A stretch of 64,000 nt of DNA, taken from assembly GCF_001665235.1 (NCBI RefSeq), contig NZ_LZSC01000038.1, positions 124,001 through 188,000 on the forward strand. The letters are read 5' to 3'. The notes beneath the pieces were generated by a model. The model had not been told where the DNA came from, searched no databases, and was given only the letters and a program-made list of their open reading frames with translations. Of the stretch, positions 16,800 to 27,300 are shown one piece after another. A program made the translations under genes and the position numbers. Within the stretch, counting starts at the first letter, position 1. Each line of letters opens with the position of its first letter. The DNA comes from Mycobacterium sp. 1100029.7. GTDB taxonomy: Bacteria; Actinomycetota; Actinomycetes; Mycobacteriales; Mycobacteriaceae.

Positions 16800-18275
16800 C
16801 TAGCGGAACACGTAATCGGTCAGCGGAAATTGGCTGGCTTCGCGTATCGCGTTCAGCGATGACGTGGGCCGCAGCAGCTTGGCGTCGCCGTCAGGGTTGA
16901 AGTAGTACGACCGCGAGCCGGCGCACGTACCCATAGCGAACAGAGTCTTCTCGATGAGGGTGTCCATCCGATCGTTGAAGTGCGCGTTCGCCTCCTCGGT
17001 CACCTCGAACTCGGTTGCTCGCGCGCGCTGCACCGCTGTGAAGAGCCGGTCCATGTGCCGCATCTGGTATTCGACGGTGTGGAAGAACGAGAATCCCGAG
17101 AAGGCGTACGGACTGCCCATGCTCAGGAAGTTGGGGAAGTAGGGCACCGTCAAGCCCTGGTAGGCCCGGAATTTGTTCTCGCGCCACCATTTCCCCAGAT
17201 TGCGGCCCCTGCGCCCGACCACTTCGAACGCCGGGAAATTGGCATCCCACAGGTCGAAGCCGGTGGCCAATACCAGCGTGTCGATAGCCGTCTTGTGGCC
17301 GTCGGCGGTCACGATGCCGTCGGGTTCGATCCGTTGGATGCCGTTGGTCTCGAGATGCACGTGCGGTTTGGTGAAGGTGCGGTAGTAGCTACTGGACCAG
17401 GTGGGCCGTTTGCAGCCGAAGTCGTAGTCCGGGGTGAACTTGCGCCGCAACTCCTTGTCCCGTAGCCAGATGAACCGGTTGATCTTGGCCAGATCGGCCA
17501 TCGCGATGTCAAGGCGCCGAAGCCCCTTGTGGTGCAGCGCGGTGGCCAGCGCGACCTCGAAAAGGGTGTCGGTCATCAGGCGGAAGAACCGGTACACCAG
17601 CGGCACCCGGGCGAAGATCCGTCGCAGCCACAGCGGTATCGGGAAGTCGATCTTGGGCAGGATGTGCGTCGGCGTGCGCTGGTACACGGTCAGCTCGGCC
17701 GCCTTGGCGGCCAGTTCGGGAATCAACTGCACCGCGGTCGCTCCGGTCCCGATGATCCCGATCCGACGTCCGCTCAGGTCGTAGTCGTGATCCCACGCGG
17801 TGGTGTAGATGACCTTGCCCGCGAAGCTTTCGATGCCGGCGATCTCCGGTGATTTCGGCTGCGACAAAAAGCCGGTCGCGGTGATCAGAAAGCGCGTCGT
17901 GAGTCTTTCGCCACCGGCCAGCGTCAACTGCCAGCGCCGCTCGTCGTCATCCCAGCTCGCGCATTCGACGGTGGTGTTGAACCGCATGTAACGGCGCACG
18001 TCGTACTTCTCGGCGACGTTTTCGGCGTACTGCCTGAGTTCGGCGCCTGGCGGAAACAACCGCGACCAGTACGGATTGGGCTCGAACCAGTAGGAGTAGG
18101 TGGTGGCCGGGATGTCGACCGCCAGGCCCGGGTAGGTGTTGACGTTCCAGGTGCCGCCCAAGTCGGCGTCACGATCGAGGATCGCGATGTTGTCGTATCC
18201 AAGCCGCTTGAGCTGAATGGCGGCACCGATGCCGCCGAAACCTGCGCCCACCACGACTACGTCGAGTGTGTCCAT
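16800..18275 (-). CDS. Flavin monooxygenase of Baeyer-Villiger type inside the mmaA cluster
   Basis: A 491-residue FAD/NADPH monooxygenase. GAGFGG (residues 10-15) binds FAD, GTGATA (176-181) binds NADPH, and the Baeyer-Villiger-type fingerprint lies between them as FAGKVIYTTAWD (151-162). In that fingerprint the usual histidine is Tyr157. LATGFD is the C-terminal ATG motif. Such enzymes insert oxygen next to a ketone to give an ester. It is flanked on both sides by mycolate methyltransferases on the same strand, and I recall no such gene in the M. tuberculosis cluster. Conversion of keto-mycolate to wax-ester mycolate is the natural hypothesis. ATG at 18275 is preferred to the upstream GTG at 18293. 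Confidence 0.85.
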   Translation of the reverse strand: MDTLDVVVVGAGFGGIGAAIQLKRLGYDNIAILDRDADLGGTWNVNTYPGLAVDIPATTYSYWFEPNPYWSRLFPPGAELRQYAENVAEKYDVRRYMRFNTTVECASWDDDERRWQLTLAGGERLTTRFLITATGFLSQPKSPEIAGIESFAGKVIYTTAWDHDYDLSGRRIGIIGTGATAVQLIPELAAKAAELTVYQRTPTHILPKIDFPIPLWLRRIFARVPLVYRFFRLMTDTLFEVALATALHHKGLRRLDIAMADLAKINRFIWLRDKELRRKFTPDYDFGCKRPTWSSSYYRTFTKPHVHLETNGIQRIEPDGIVTADGHKTAIDTLVLATGFDLWDANFPAFEVVGRRGRNLGKWWRENKFRAYQGLTVPYFPNFLSMGSPYAFSGFSFFHTVEYQMRHMDRLFTAVQRARATEFEVTEEANAHFNDRMDTLIEKTLFAMGTCAGSRSYYFNPDGDAKLLRPTSSLNAIREASQFPLTDYVFR

Positions 18276-18397
18276 CTTCAACTGCCCCCACACAAAACTA
18301 GGTCAGCTGAGATTTTAGTAAGAGAGTCGCCTCGGCTTCCACCGCCCACAGGCACGAAACGGTCTGAGCTCCGTCACATCTGTGCGACGACAGCGCG

Positions 18398-19261
18398 TCA
18401 TTTCTCCAGGGTGAACTGGTTGACATCGATGTAACCGACCCGGAACGCGTTGGCGCAGCCGGTCAGGTACTTCATGTAGCGCTCGTAGACCTCTTCGGAC
18501 TGGATCTCGATCGCTTCGTCTTTGTGAGCCTCCAGCGCCGCGGACCAGAAGTCGAGGGTTCGCGCGTAGTGCAGCTGCAGCGATTGGCGCCGCGTCAGCG
18601 TGAAGCCGTGCTTCGACGAGTGCTCCTCCACCTTCTCGATGGACGGCAGCCGGCCGCCCGGGAAGATCTCGGTCACGATGAACTTGATGAAGCGGGCCAT
18701 CTCGAAGGTCAGCGGAATGCCACGTTCGACGATCTGCGGGCCGGTCAAGCCGGTGATCGTGTGCAGCAGCATCACGCCGTCGTCCGGCAGCACGTTGTGC
18801 GCCATCGTGAAGAAGTCGTCGTAGCGGTCGTGACCGAAGTGCTCGAACGCCCCGATCGACACGATGCGGTCGACGGGCTCGTCGAACTCTTCCCAGCCGG
18901 CCAGCAAAACTCTTCTGCTGCGGTCGGTTTCGAGTTCGTCGAACGACTTCTGCACGTGCGCGGCCTGGTTCTTCGAAAGGGTCAGGCCGATGACGTTGAC
19001 GTCGTATCTCTCGATTGCGCGGCGCATCGTGGCGCCCCAGCCGCAGCCGACGTCGAGCAGCGTCATGCCCGGTTGCAGGCCCAGCTTACCCAGCGCCAGG
19101 TCGATCTTGGCGAGCTGGGCTTCTTCCAGCGTCATGTCGTCGCGCTCGAAGTACGCGCAGCTGTAGGTCTGGGTGGGGTCCAAAAACAGCCGGAAGAAGT
19201 CGTCAGACAGGTCGTAGTGCGCCTGCACGTCTTCGAAGTGCGGGGTCAACTTGCGGGCCAT
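18398..19261 (-). CDS. Mycolic acid cyclopropane synthase/methyltransferase, MmaA2-like (copy 1)
   Basis: A 287-residue CFA-synthase-family enzyme ([42 protein letters not shown]). The SAM motif is [15 protein letters not shown], the active-site region is [16 protein letters not shown], and the C-terminus is [23 protein letters not shown]. It resembles both MmaA2 and CmaA1, which make cyclopropane rings on the meromycolate chain. Its residues around [17 protein letters not shown] and [15 protein letters not shown] are close to the MmaA3-like protein, hinting at gene conversion. ATG at 19261 gives the family length; the longer open frame upstream is out-of-frame sequence of the next gene. Position specificity cannot be deduced. 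Confidence 0.9.
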   Translation of the reverse strand: MARKLTPHFEDVQAHYDLSDDFFRLFLDPTQTYSCAYFERDDMTLEEAQLAKIDLALGKLGLQPGMTLLDVGCGWGATMRRAIERYDVNVIGLTLSKNQAAHVQKSFDELETDRSRRVLLAGWEEFDEPVDRIVSIGAFEHFGHDRYDDFFTMAHNVLPDDGVMLLHTITGLTGPQIVERGIPLTFEMARFIKFIVTEIFPGGRLPSIEKVEEHSSKHGFTLTRRQSLQLHYARTLDFWSAALEAHKDEAIEIQSEEVYERYMKYLTGCANAFRVGYIDVNQFTLEK

Positions 19262-19338
19262 GACGATGTACCTTCCTGCCGAAATGCGCCTCAAAGATAC
19301 CCCGCGCACGACAGGGGATCGGGAACTGCCGCGCGCGC

Positions 19339-20202
19339 CTACTTGACCAGGGTGAACTGGTTGACGTCGACGTAGCCCTCCCGGAATTTGTCGGCGCAAC
19401 CGGTGAGGTACTTCATGTAGCGCTCGTAGACCTCTTCGGATTGGACCTCGACGGCCTCTTGCTTGCGCGCCCGCAGCGCCTCGGCCCACAGGTCCAGTGT
19501 CCGGGCGTAGTGCGGCTGCAGCGACTGGCGACGGGTCAGCGTGAAGCCTGCCTGGTTCGCGTGCTCCTCGACCATCGAAATCTTGGGCAGCCGGCCACCG
19601 GGGAAGATCTCGCGCTGGATGAAGATGATGAAGCGCAGCAGGTCGATCGAGATGGGCAGGCCCATGTCGATGATTTCCTGCTTCGTGAAGTCGGTGATGG
19701 TGTGCAGCATCATCACCCCGTCGCTGGGCAGCACGTGATAGGCCATCTTGAAGAAGTCGCCGTAGCGCTCGGGACCGAAGTGCTCGAACGCGCCGATCGA
19801 CACGATGCGGTCGACGGGCTCGTCGAACTCCTCCCAGCCGGCCAGCAGCACCTGCTTGCTGCGCGGGCTGTCGAGTTCGTCGAACGTCTTCTGGACGTGC
19901 GCGGCTTGGTTTTTGGACAGCGTCAACCCGATCACGTTGACGTCGTACTTCTCGATCGCGCGGCGCATCGTGGCGCCCCAGCCGCAGCCCACGTCGAGCA
20001 GCGTCATGCCGGGCCGCAGGCCCAGCTTGCCCAGTGACAGGTCGATCTTGGCGAGCTGCGCTTCTTCCAGCGTCAGGTCGTCCCGTTCGAAATACGCGCA
20101 ACTATAGGTCTGGCTGGGATCCAGGAACAGGCGGTAGAAGTCGTCAGACAAGTCGTAATGCGCTTGAACGTCTTCGAAGTACGGTTGCAGTTTTTCAGCC
20201 AT
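19339..20202 (-). CDS. mmaA2: Mycolic acid cyclopropane synthase/methyltransferase, MmaA2-like (copy 2)
   Basis: A 287-residue paralogue adjacent to copy 1 ([42 protein letters not shown]). It shares [38 protein letters not shown] with the neighbour. The SAM site, [16 protein letters not shown] and [23 protein letters not shown] are intact. The central block differs ([39 protein letters not shown]), so substrate specificity probably differs. ATG at 20202 fits the family; 32 upstream in-frame codons do not. I recall one gene here in M. tuberculosis, so this looks like a tandem duplication. Which copy is the true mmaA2 orthologue is unsure. Confidence 0.88.
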   Translation of the reverse strand: MAEKLQPYFEDVQAHYDLSDDFYRLFLDPSQTYSCAYFERDDLTLEEAQLAKIDLSLGKLGLRPGMTLLDVGCGWGATMRRAIEKYDVNVIGLTLSKNQAAHVQKTFDELDSPRSKQVLLAGWEEFDEPVDRIVSIGAFEHFGPERYGDFFKMAYHVLPSDGVMMLHTITDFTKQEIIDMGLPISIDLLRFIIFIQREIFPGGRLPKISMVEEHANQAGFTLTRRQSLQPHYARTLDLWAEALRARKQEAVEVQSEEVYERYMKYLTGCADKFREGYVDVNQFTLVK

Positions 20203-20356
20203 CAGTGTCACGCCCTCCCCGGCTAACGCACCGAACAACCCCCGAGCCCGAGTCGGGCAATTTGTGTTGTTCAGCATCTGCCCGATTTCACGACCCATGA
20301 AACCTTGCAGTTCAACGGTACGGTCGCGCCGGGCGTGGCGCGGTGAAACGGGAATG

Positions 20357-21235
<879 letters not shown>

Positions 21236-21314
21236 TCAACGCTACAACTCTGTGAGACCTCGCGCGAAACACGCGGCGGACCAAAACGCCGGAGCCGCCT
21301 GCTCGGCCCGGGTA

Positions 21315-22232
21315 TCAGCCGGCCTCGGCGATGTTGCCCGTCAAGACACCGATCACCGGATCCCACAGCTGCTGTGGCAGATCATGTCCCATTCCGTCGA
21401 ATAACACCAATCGGGCACCGCGGATTGCGCGCGCGATTGCGCGCCCGCCGACGGGCCGCATCAGTTTGTCGGCACGGCCGTGGATGACAACTGTCGGTGC
21501 TTGGATGCGCCGGTCGTGATGCGCCAGACTGCCGCTGCCCAGAATTGCGCTGAATTGCCCCGCGATACCTTGCGGGTAATAGTTGCGGTCGTATCCCTCG
21601 GCCGCCTCGGCACGCACCTGTTCGTCCGGGATGCGGTAGCCGGGGCTGCCGACGATTCTGCTGATGCGCACCGCGTTGTCGAGAATGACATCGCGCGGGG
21701 AGCTCGGCGGCGGGCCTTTGATGAGTGCCAGCAGTGCCTGCGGTGCCGGCGGCGGCAGAAACGCGGCGTTGTTGCTCGAAAAGAGGATGCCGAGAGTCCG
21801 GGTGCGGGCAGCGAATCGCGAGGCGAAAACCTGCGCGATCATGCCGCCCATCGACGCCCCGACGATATGGGCCTGGTCGATGCCCAGGTGATCGAGCACG
21901 GCCGCGGCGTCGTCGGCCATGTCCTCGAGCGTGTAGGTCGACTTGCTGCGCAGCCCCAGCCAGGACCGCAGCAATCGGGTGACCAGCGGCTGCCCGACGC
22001 TGCGCCGCTCGGTCTTGTCGGACAGGCCGACATCACGGTTGTCGAAACGGATCACGCGCAGACCGTGGCCGACCAACTTCTCGCAGAACTCGGTCCGCCA
22101 CAGCACCAGCTGAGCGCCGAGCCCCATGATCAGCAGCACGGGCGGGTCGTCGATATCGCCCATGTCCTCGTAGTACAGCTTCAAGTCGCCGTTGGGATGA
22201 AAGGAGGTGGCGGTGCCGGTGCGCAGTTCCAT
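21315..22232 (-). CDS. lipG: Alpha/beta-hydrolase, LipG-like
   Basis: A 305-residue alpha/beta-hydrolase. The nucleophile elbow is GASMGG (AHIVGASMGGMIAQVFASRF). The acid is in VIHGRADKLMRP and the histidine in FDGMGHDLPQQLWD. The oxyanion segment lies near LLIMGLGAQLVLWR. LipG in M. tuberculosis has esterase/thioesterase and phospholipase activity, and its conserved place beside mmaA1 suggests a role around mycolate or lipid turnover. ATG at 22232 follows an ABC1-family gene by 10 bases on the same strand, so the two are probably co-transcribed. Confidence 0.9.
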   Translation of the reverse strand: MELRTGTATSFHPNGDLKLYYEDMGDIDDPPVLLIMGLGAQLVLWRTEFCEKLVGHGLRVIRFDNRDVGLSDKTERRSVGQPLVTRLLRSWLGLRSKSTYTLEDMADDAAAVLDHLGIDQAHIVGASMGGMIAQVFASRFAARTRTLGILFSSNNAAFLPPPAPQALLALIKGPPPSSPRDVILDNAVRISRIVGSPGYRIPDEQVRAEAAEGYDRNYYPQGIAGQFSAILGSGSLAHHDRRIQAPTVVIHGRADKLMRPVGGRAIARAIRGARLVLFDGMGHDLPQQLWDPVIGVLTGNIAEAG

Positions 22233-22242
22233 CAGACCGCCC

Positions 22243-23589
22243 CTATACCTCGATGTCGGTGGAGTGCTCGCGGCTCACTTCGACCATGAAGTTGGCGAAG
22301 TAACCCGTGAGCTGCGGGTCCGACATCATCTGCCATTTCGGCGCGAGCAATTTCATGTACCGCTCGACGTAGAGGAACTGCTTGCCAATCAACACCAGTT
22401 CGCGCGGCAGCTTGACGTCATAGGCGTCGGCCAGCGTGGAAAGCTGCCGCCCGATGTCGGCGTAGGACATGTCGCCCAGGGTCGACATGGTCAGCGGGGT
22501 GGCGAAGCGCTCCAAATCCTTGGCGGCTTCGGCCTCGGGCTTCATGGTGCCGACGGCGCCCATCAGCACGACGATCTTGCCGGCCGCGGCGTGGTCCTTT
22601 TTGACCAGCAGCGCGTAGACCAGTTCCCGCAGCAGCCAGCGGGTGCGCGGGTCGATGCGGCCCATGATCCCGAAGTCGAAGAACACGATGCGGCCTTGCT
22701 CGTCGACGTACAAGTTGCCCGCGTGCAGGTCGCCGTGGAACAACCCGTGCCGCAGACCGCCTTCGAAGAGCGAGAACAACAGCGCCTTCACCAGTTCGGT
22801 GCCGTCGAAGCCGGCCTTGCGGATGGCGGCGACGTCGTCGATGCGGATGCCCTGCACCCGTTCCATCGTCAGCACCCGGTCGCTGGTGAAATCCCAATGC
22901 ACGGTCGGCACCCGGATGTTCTTGCCCAGCGGCGAGGCGTGCAGGTGTGAAACCCACGCCTCCATCGACTGCGCCTCCAGGCGGAAATTCAGCTCCTCGG
23001 CCAGGTTGGAAGAGAAGTCGGCGACCACGTCCTGCGCGGAGAGTCTGCGGCCCAGCTTGGCCAGTTCGACGGCCTGGGCGAAGCGCTTGAGGATCTGCAG
23101 GTCCGCGGCGACGCGGCGGCGGATGCCGGGGCGCTGGATCTTGACGACGACCTCTTCACCGCTGTGCAGCGTGGCGTAGTGCACCTGGGCGATCGAGGCC
23201 GACGCGAACGGCGTTTCGTCCCAGTCGGCGAACAGGTCAGCCGGGTCGGCACCCAGCTCCTCGACAAACAGCTTGTGCACCGCGTCGGAGTCGGCCGGCG
23301 GCACCCGGTCCAGCAGGCCGCGGAATTCGCGGGACAGCGACTCGCCGAACGCGCCGGGGCTGGACGCGATGATCTGCCCGAACTTGACGTACGTCGGACC
23401 CAGGTCGGCGAAGGCCTGGGGGAGTTGCTTGATCACCTTCTGTTGCCACGGCCCCTTGCGCGGCAGTTTGGTGAGAACGCGAGCGGCGGAGCGAGTGACC
23501 TGCCAACCGGTGACGGCTACCCGGGCCGCTTCGACCGGCAACGGCACCCGGTCCAGCCTGGCTACCTCTCGGTGTTTGGTAGAACTCAT
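22243..23589 (-). CDS. ABC1/UbiB-family atypical kinase (Rv0647c-like)
   Basis: A 448-residue protein of the ABC1/ADCK/UbiB family. The KxGQ-type motif is FVKFGQIIASSPGAFGESLSREFRGLLDRVPP, with a conserved positioning helix. ASIAQVHYAT is the alanine-rich replacement of the P-loop, VVVKIQRPG holds the lysine, HGDLHAGNLYVDEQGRIVFFDFG combines the catalytic and DFG motifs. Relatives support quinone synthesis or lipid handling through ATPase-like activity. ATG at 23589 gives the family start; the 26 codons upstream look unrelated. It is the first gene of the lipG pair, and a DinB gene lies 81 bases upstream. Confidence 0.9.
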   Translation of the reverse strand: MSSTKHREVARLDRVPLPVEAARVAVTGWQVTRSAARVLTKLPRKGPWQQKVIKQLPQAFADLGPTYVKFGQIIASSPGAFGESLSREFRGLLDRVPPADSDAVHKLFVEELGADPADLFADWDETPFASASIAQVHYATLHSGEEVVVKIQRPGIRRRVAADLQILKRFAQAVELAKLGRRLSAQDVVADFSSNLAEELNFRLEAQSMEAWVSHLHASPLGKNIRVPTVHWDFTSDRVLTMERVQGIRIDDVAAIRKAGFDGTELVKALLFSLFEGGLRHGLFHGDLHAGNLYVDEQGRIVFFDFGIMGRIDPRTRWLLRELVYALLVKKDHAAAGKIVVLMGAVGTMKPEAEAAKDLERFATPLTMSTLGDMSYADIGRQLSTLADAYDVKLPRELVLIGKQFLYVERYMKLLAPKWQMMSDPQLTGYFANFMVEVSREHSTDIEV

Positions 23590-23670
23590 GTGAGCAGTGT
23601 GCCAAATCCCGGTGGGCAAGAACCAATCTGTCGTTCGGTGAGCAGGCTTTTTAGTGGCGCGCGCCACCTT

Positions 23671-24264
23671 TCACGGCGCGCGCCAGGGCGTCACCCAGCC
23701 CTCGATTTCCCAACCTTCGAGTCCCGCGATCAGCTCGTACATCGTGGCTCCGTCGAGCGTCTCCCGGATGATGTCGGCGTGACCGGCGTGTCGGGCCAGT
23801 TCGTTGATGACATGCAGAATCACCCAGCGCACCGACCACGCGTCCTGGTCCTGCGGGAAATAGGGGACGTCGCGCGGAACCGGCACCGCCGCGTCGAGGT
23901 CGGCACTGTCCACCAGCCGCAGCGACTTCGCATTCTGTTCGGCGAAGGCTCGCAGCAGCCCGTCCAGCGTCTCGTCGGGCCGCATCACGTGCTGGTCGGC
24001 GAACTCCCGGGCGATCTCGTCCCGGGGGCGGGGATCGCTCGGCGGAGCCTGCGGCGCGGCCGCCACCCGCGTCATCCAGCTGCGCTGCATGCGGGTGACG
24101 TGCTTGATCAGCCCGCCGATCGACAGCGCACTCACCGATGGCGACGACCGGGCCTGCTCGTCGGACAGGCCATAGGCCACCGCGAAGTAGGAGCTTTGAT
24201 GAAAAGCCAGGTATTCGCGCAGGGCGCTGCGTTCGTCGGCGACCGGCCGGGCGAGGGCGGGCAT
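23671..24264 (-). CDS. DinB/DUF664-family protein
   Basis: A 197-residue four-helix-bundle protein of the DinB superfamily. The pattern SIGGLIKHVTRMQRSWM supplies the first metal-type histidine region. WVILHVINELARHAGHADIIRETLDGATMYEL is the conserved C-terminal block with HxxxELARHAGH. The superfamily includes thiol-dependent S-transferases, among them mycothiol-dependent enzymes, so a detoxification role is possible but unproven. The ATG is six bases from a TAGGAT hexamer with no ribosome site, indicating leaderless expression. It is divergent from the mannosidase gene. Confidence 0.87.
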   Translation of the reverse strand: MPALARPVADERSALREYLAFHQSSYFAVAYGLSDEQARSSPSVSALSIGGLIKHVTRMQRSWMTRVAAAPQAPPSDPRPRDEIAREFADQHVMRPDETLDGLLRAFAEQNAKSLRLVDSADLDAAVPVPRDVPYFPQDQDAWSVRWVILHVINELARHAGHADIIRETLDGATMYELIAGLEGWEIEGWVTPWRAP

Positions 24265-24270
24265 GGGTCG

Positions 24271-24303
24271 ATCCTAGGCATGCGGGGCCGTAAAGTGCGG
24301 GGA
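24271..24303. promoter_or_regulatory. Back-to-back leaderless promoters
   Basis: Only 38 bases separate the divergent DinB and mannosidase starts. On the minus strand TAGGAT (forward 24271-24276) is six bases from the DinB ATG. On the plus strand TAAAGT (24291-24296) is six bases from the mannosidase ATG. Both spacings place the transcription start at the initiation codon. Confidence 0.45.
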
Positions 24304-27300
24304 TGCAGCTGATTTCGGCGCGGTCGACCGAACTGTTCGTCGGGCCGCCGCAGTCGCCGCTACAGCTGGTTCACGTCGACGTCAGCGGGGCGGCGACGCC
24401 GACGTCGATACGCGTCGACGGTGACGGCCTGAGCGGTGCGGCGCTCGCCGACATCGGCGCCGAGCAGGTCGAGGTTCCGGTGACGGTCAGGGCACCCGTC
24501 GTCGGTCAGCGCCGGACCGCCCGGGTGCACGCCGGTGCTGCCGGGATGGACTTCGAGTTCACCGTGGCCGAGTCCGGTTGGACGATGTTCATGGTCAGCC
24601 ACTTCCACTACGACCCGGTGTGGTGGAACACCCAGGGCGCCTACACCAGCGAGTGGACCGAAGACCCGCCGGGGCGGGCGCGCCAGACCAACAGTTTCGA
24701 CCTGGTGCACGCGCACCTGGAGATGGCCCGACGCGAGCCCGAGTACAAATTCGTGCTGGCCGAGGTCGACTACCTCAAGCCGTACTGGGACACCCATCCC
24801 GAGGACCGTGCCGACCTGCGCCGCTTCCTGCGTGAAGGACGCGTCGAGGTGATGGGCGGCACCTACAACGAGCCCAACACCAACCTCACCAGCCCGGAGA
24901 CCACGATTCGAAACCTGGTGCACGGCATCGGTTTTCAACGCGACGTGCTGGGTGGCGAGCCGGCCACCGCCTGGCAGCTCGACGTGTTCGGCCACGACCC
25001 GCAGTTTCCCGGAATGGCCGCCGACGCCGGGCTGACGTCGAGCTCGTGGGCGCGCGGCCCGCACCACCAGTGGGGGCCCGCGCACAGCGCGGCAGGCATG
25101 ACCGGGATGCAGTTCTGCAGTGAGTTCGAATGGATCTCACCATCCGGTCGCGGCCTGCTCACCCACTACATGCCGGCGCATTATTCGGCGGGCTGGTGGA
25201 TGGATTCGGCCGCGTCGCTGCGCGAGGCGGAGCGGGCCACCTACGAGCAATTCGAGCAGCTCAAGAAGGTGGCGCTGACGCGCAACGTGCTGCTGCCCGT
25301 CGGCACCGATTACACCCCGCCCAACACCTGGGTCACCGAGATCCACCGCGACTGGGCGGCGCGCTACACCTGGCCGCGGTTCGTGTGCGCACTGCCGCGA
25401 GAGTTCTTCGCCGCCGTGCGCGCCGAGCTCGACGAGCGCGGGGTGCTGCCGTCTCCGCAGACCCGCGACATGAACCCGATCTACACCGGCAAAGACGTCT
25501 CCTACATCGACACCAAGCAGGCCAACCGGGCCGCGGAGCTCGCGGTGCTGGACGCCGAGCGGTACGCCGTGTTCGCGGCACTGATGTCCGGCGCCGACTA
25601 CCCGCATGCCGCCCTGGCCAAGGCGTGGGTGCAGCTGGCCTACGGCGCGCACCACGACGCAATCACCGGCTCGGAATCCGATCAGGTGTACCTCGATCTG
25701 CTGACCGGCTGGCGCGATGCCTGGGAATTGGGCAGCGAGATCCGCGACAACTCCCTGGCGGTGTTGTCCGGCGCCGTGGCGGGCGACGTCGTCGTCTGGA
25801 ACGCGTTGGCGCACCGGCGTACCGACGTCGTCACCGCCCACCTCGATGCGCCGCTGTCCGCGGGGGTCCGGGTGTTGGACAGCGACGGCGTCGAGCTGCC
25901 CGCTCTCGTCGAGCATGACGGTCGGTCGGTCACCTTTTTGGCCCGCGATGTCGGATCGCTGGGCTGGCGAGCCTACCGGCTGCAACCCACCGACCGAGTC
26001 GACGGCTGGGAACCGTTGCCGGGCAACGAAATCGGGAATGACGATTATCGGCTGACCGTCGATCCCGCCCGCGGTGGGGCGGTGGCGTCGCTGGTTCGAA
26101 ACGGCCGTCAGCTGATCGCCGAAGGCCGGGTGGGCAACGAGCTCGCCGTATACGAGGAATATCCGGCGCACCCGGAGCAGGGGGAGGGGCCGTGGCATCT
26201 GCTGCCCAAGGGGCCTCTGCTGTGCTCGTCGGAATCCCCGGCGCGGGTGCAGGCGTTGGGGAGCCCGCTGGGTCAGCGGCTGGTAGTGCACGGTCGAATA
26301 GGCGAATTGCTCAGCTATACACAGACTTTGACGCTGTGGAACGACGTGGACCGGGTGGACTGCCGCACCAGTATCGACGGGTTCACCGGCGCGGATCGTC
26401 TGCTGCGGCTGCGCTGGCCGTGTCCGGTGCCCGGCGCGATGCCGGTCAGTGAGGTCGGTGACGCGGTGGTCGGCCGAGGGTTCGCGCTGCTGCACGACGA
26501 GGCGCGGTCGGTGGACACCGCGCACCAGCCGTGGACGCTGGACAATCCGGCCTACGGCTGGTTCGGACTGTCGTCGACAGCCCGGATTCGATTGAACGAC
26601 AACAATACTCGCGCGATATCGGTGGCAGAGGTGGTGACGCCGTCCGAAGCATCGTCCGGGCCGCTGGCGCGCCGGCTGATGGTCGCGCTGGCCCGCGCCG
26701 GCGTCACGGCAACCTGCAGCGGCGCCGACAAACCCCGCTACGGCGACCTCGACGTCGACTCCAACCTGCCCGATGTCCGCATCGCGCTGGGCGGCCCCGG
26801 TCGCAACGCCTTCACCGACGCGGTGCTAAGCACGCCGCACTACCGCGACGAACTCGACCGCCAGCTGGCCGCGACGGGCCGGGCCCGGCTGTGGGTGCCC
26901 GCCGCGACGCCGTTGGCGGTGGCCTGGGTGCCCAACGCCAACCTGAGTGCGGTGGGCGCGCTGCCGGTGCTGGTGATCGCCGGAGTCGACGAGCAACACC
27001 TCAGCGACGAAATCGCTTCGCTGGTAGCCGATCTCGACGACGCCGAGATCGTCGTCGACCAGCGGGCCGCGGCGGGTGGTGAACACTTCGAATCGCGCAC
27101 CGTCGCGTTGCTCAACCGCGGCGTGCCGAGCTTCGCCGTCGACACCGAGGGCACGCTGCACACCGCGCTGTTGCGATCCTGCACCGGCTGGCCGTCGGGC
27201 ACCTGGATCGACGACCCGCGCCGCACCGCTCCCGACGGCTCCAACTTTCAGCTCCAGCACTGGACACACCACTTCGACTACGCACTGGCCTGCGGCGACG

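Noticed and set aside
18398..20101. A single 567-codon minus-strand frame spanning two methyltransferase genes
   Set aside because: The N-terminal half is out-of-frame sequence of the upstream mmaA2-like gene; the real product starts at 19261 with the family N-terminus.
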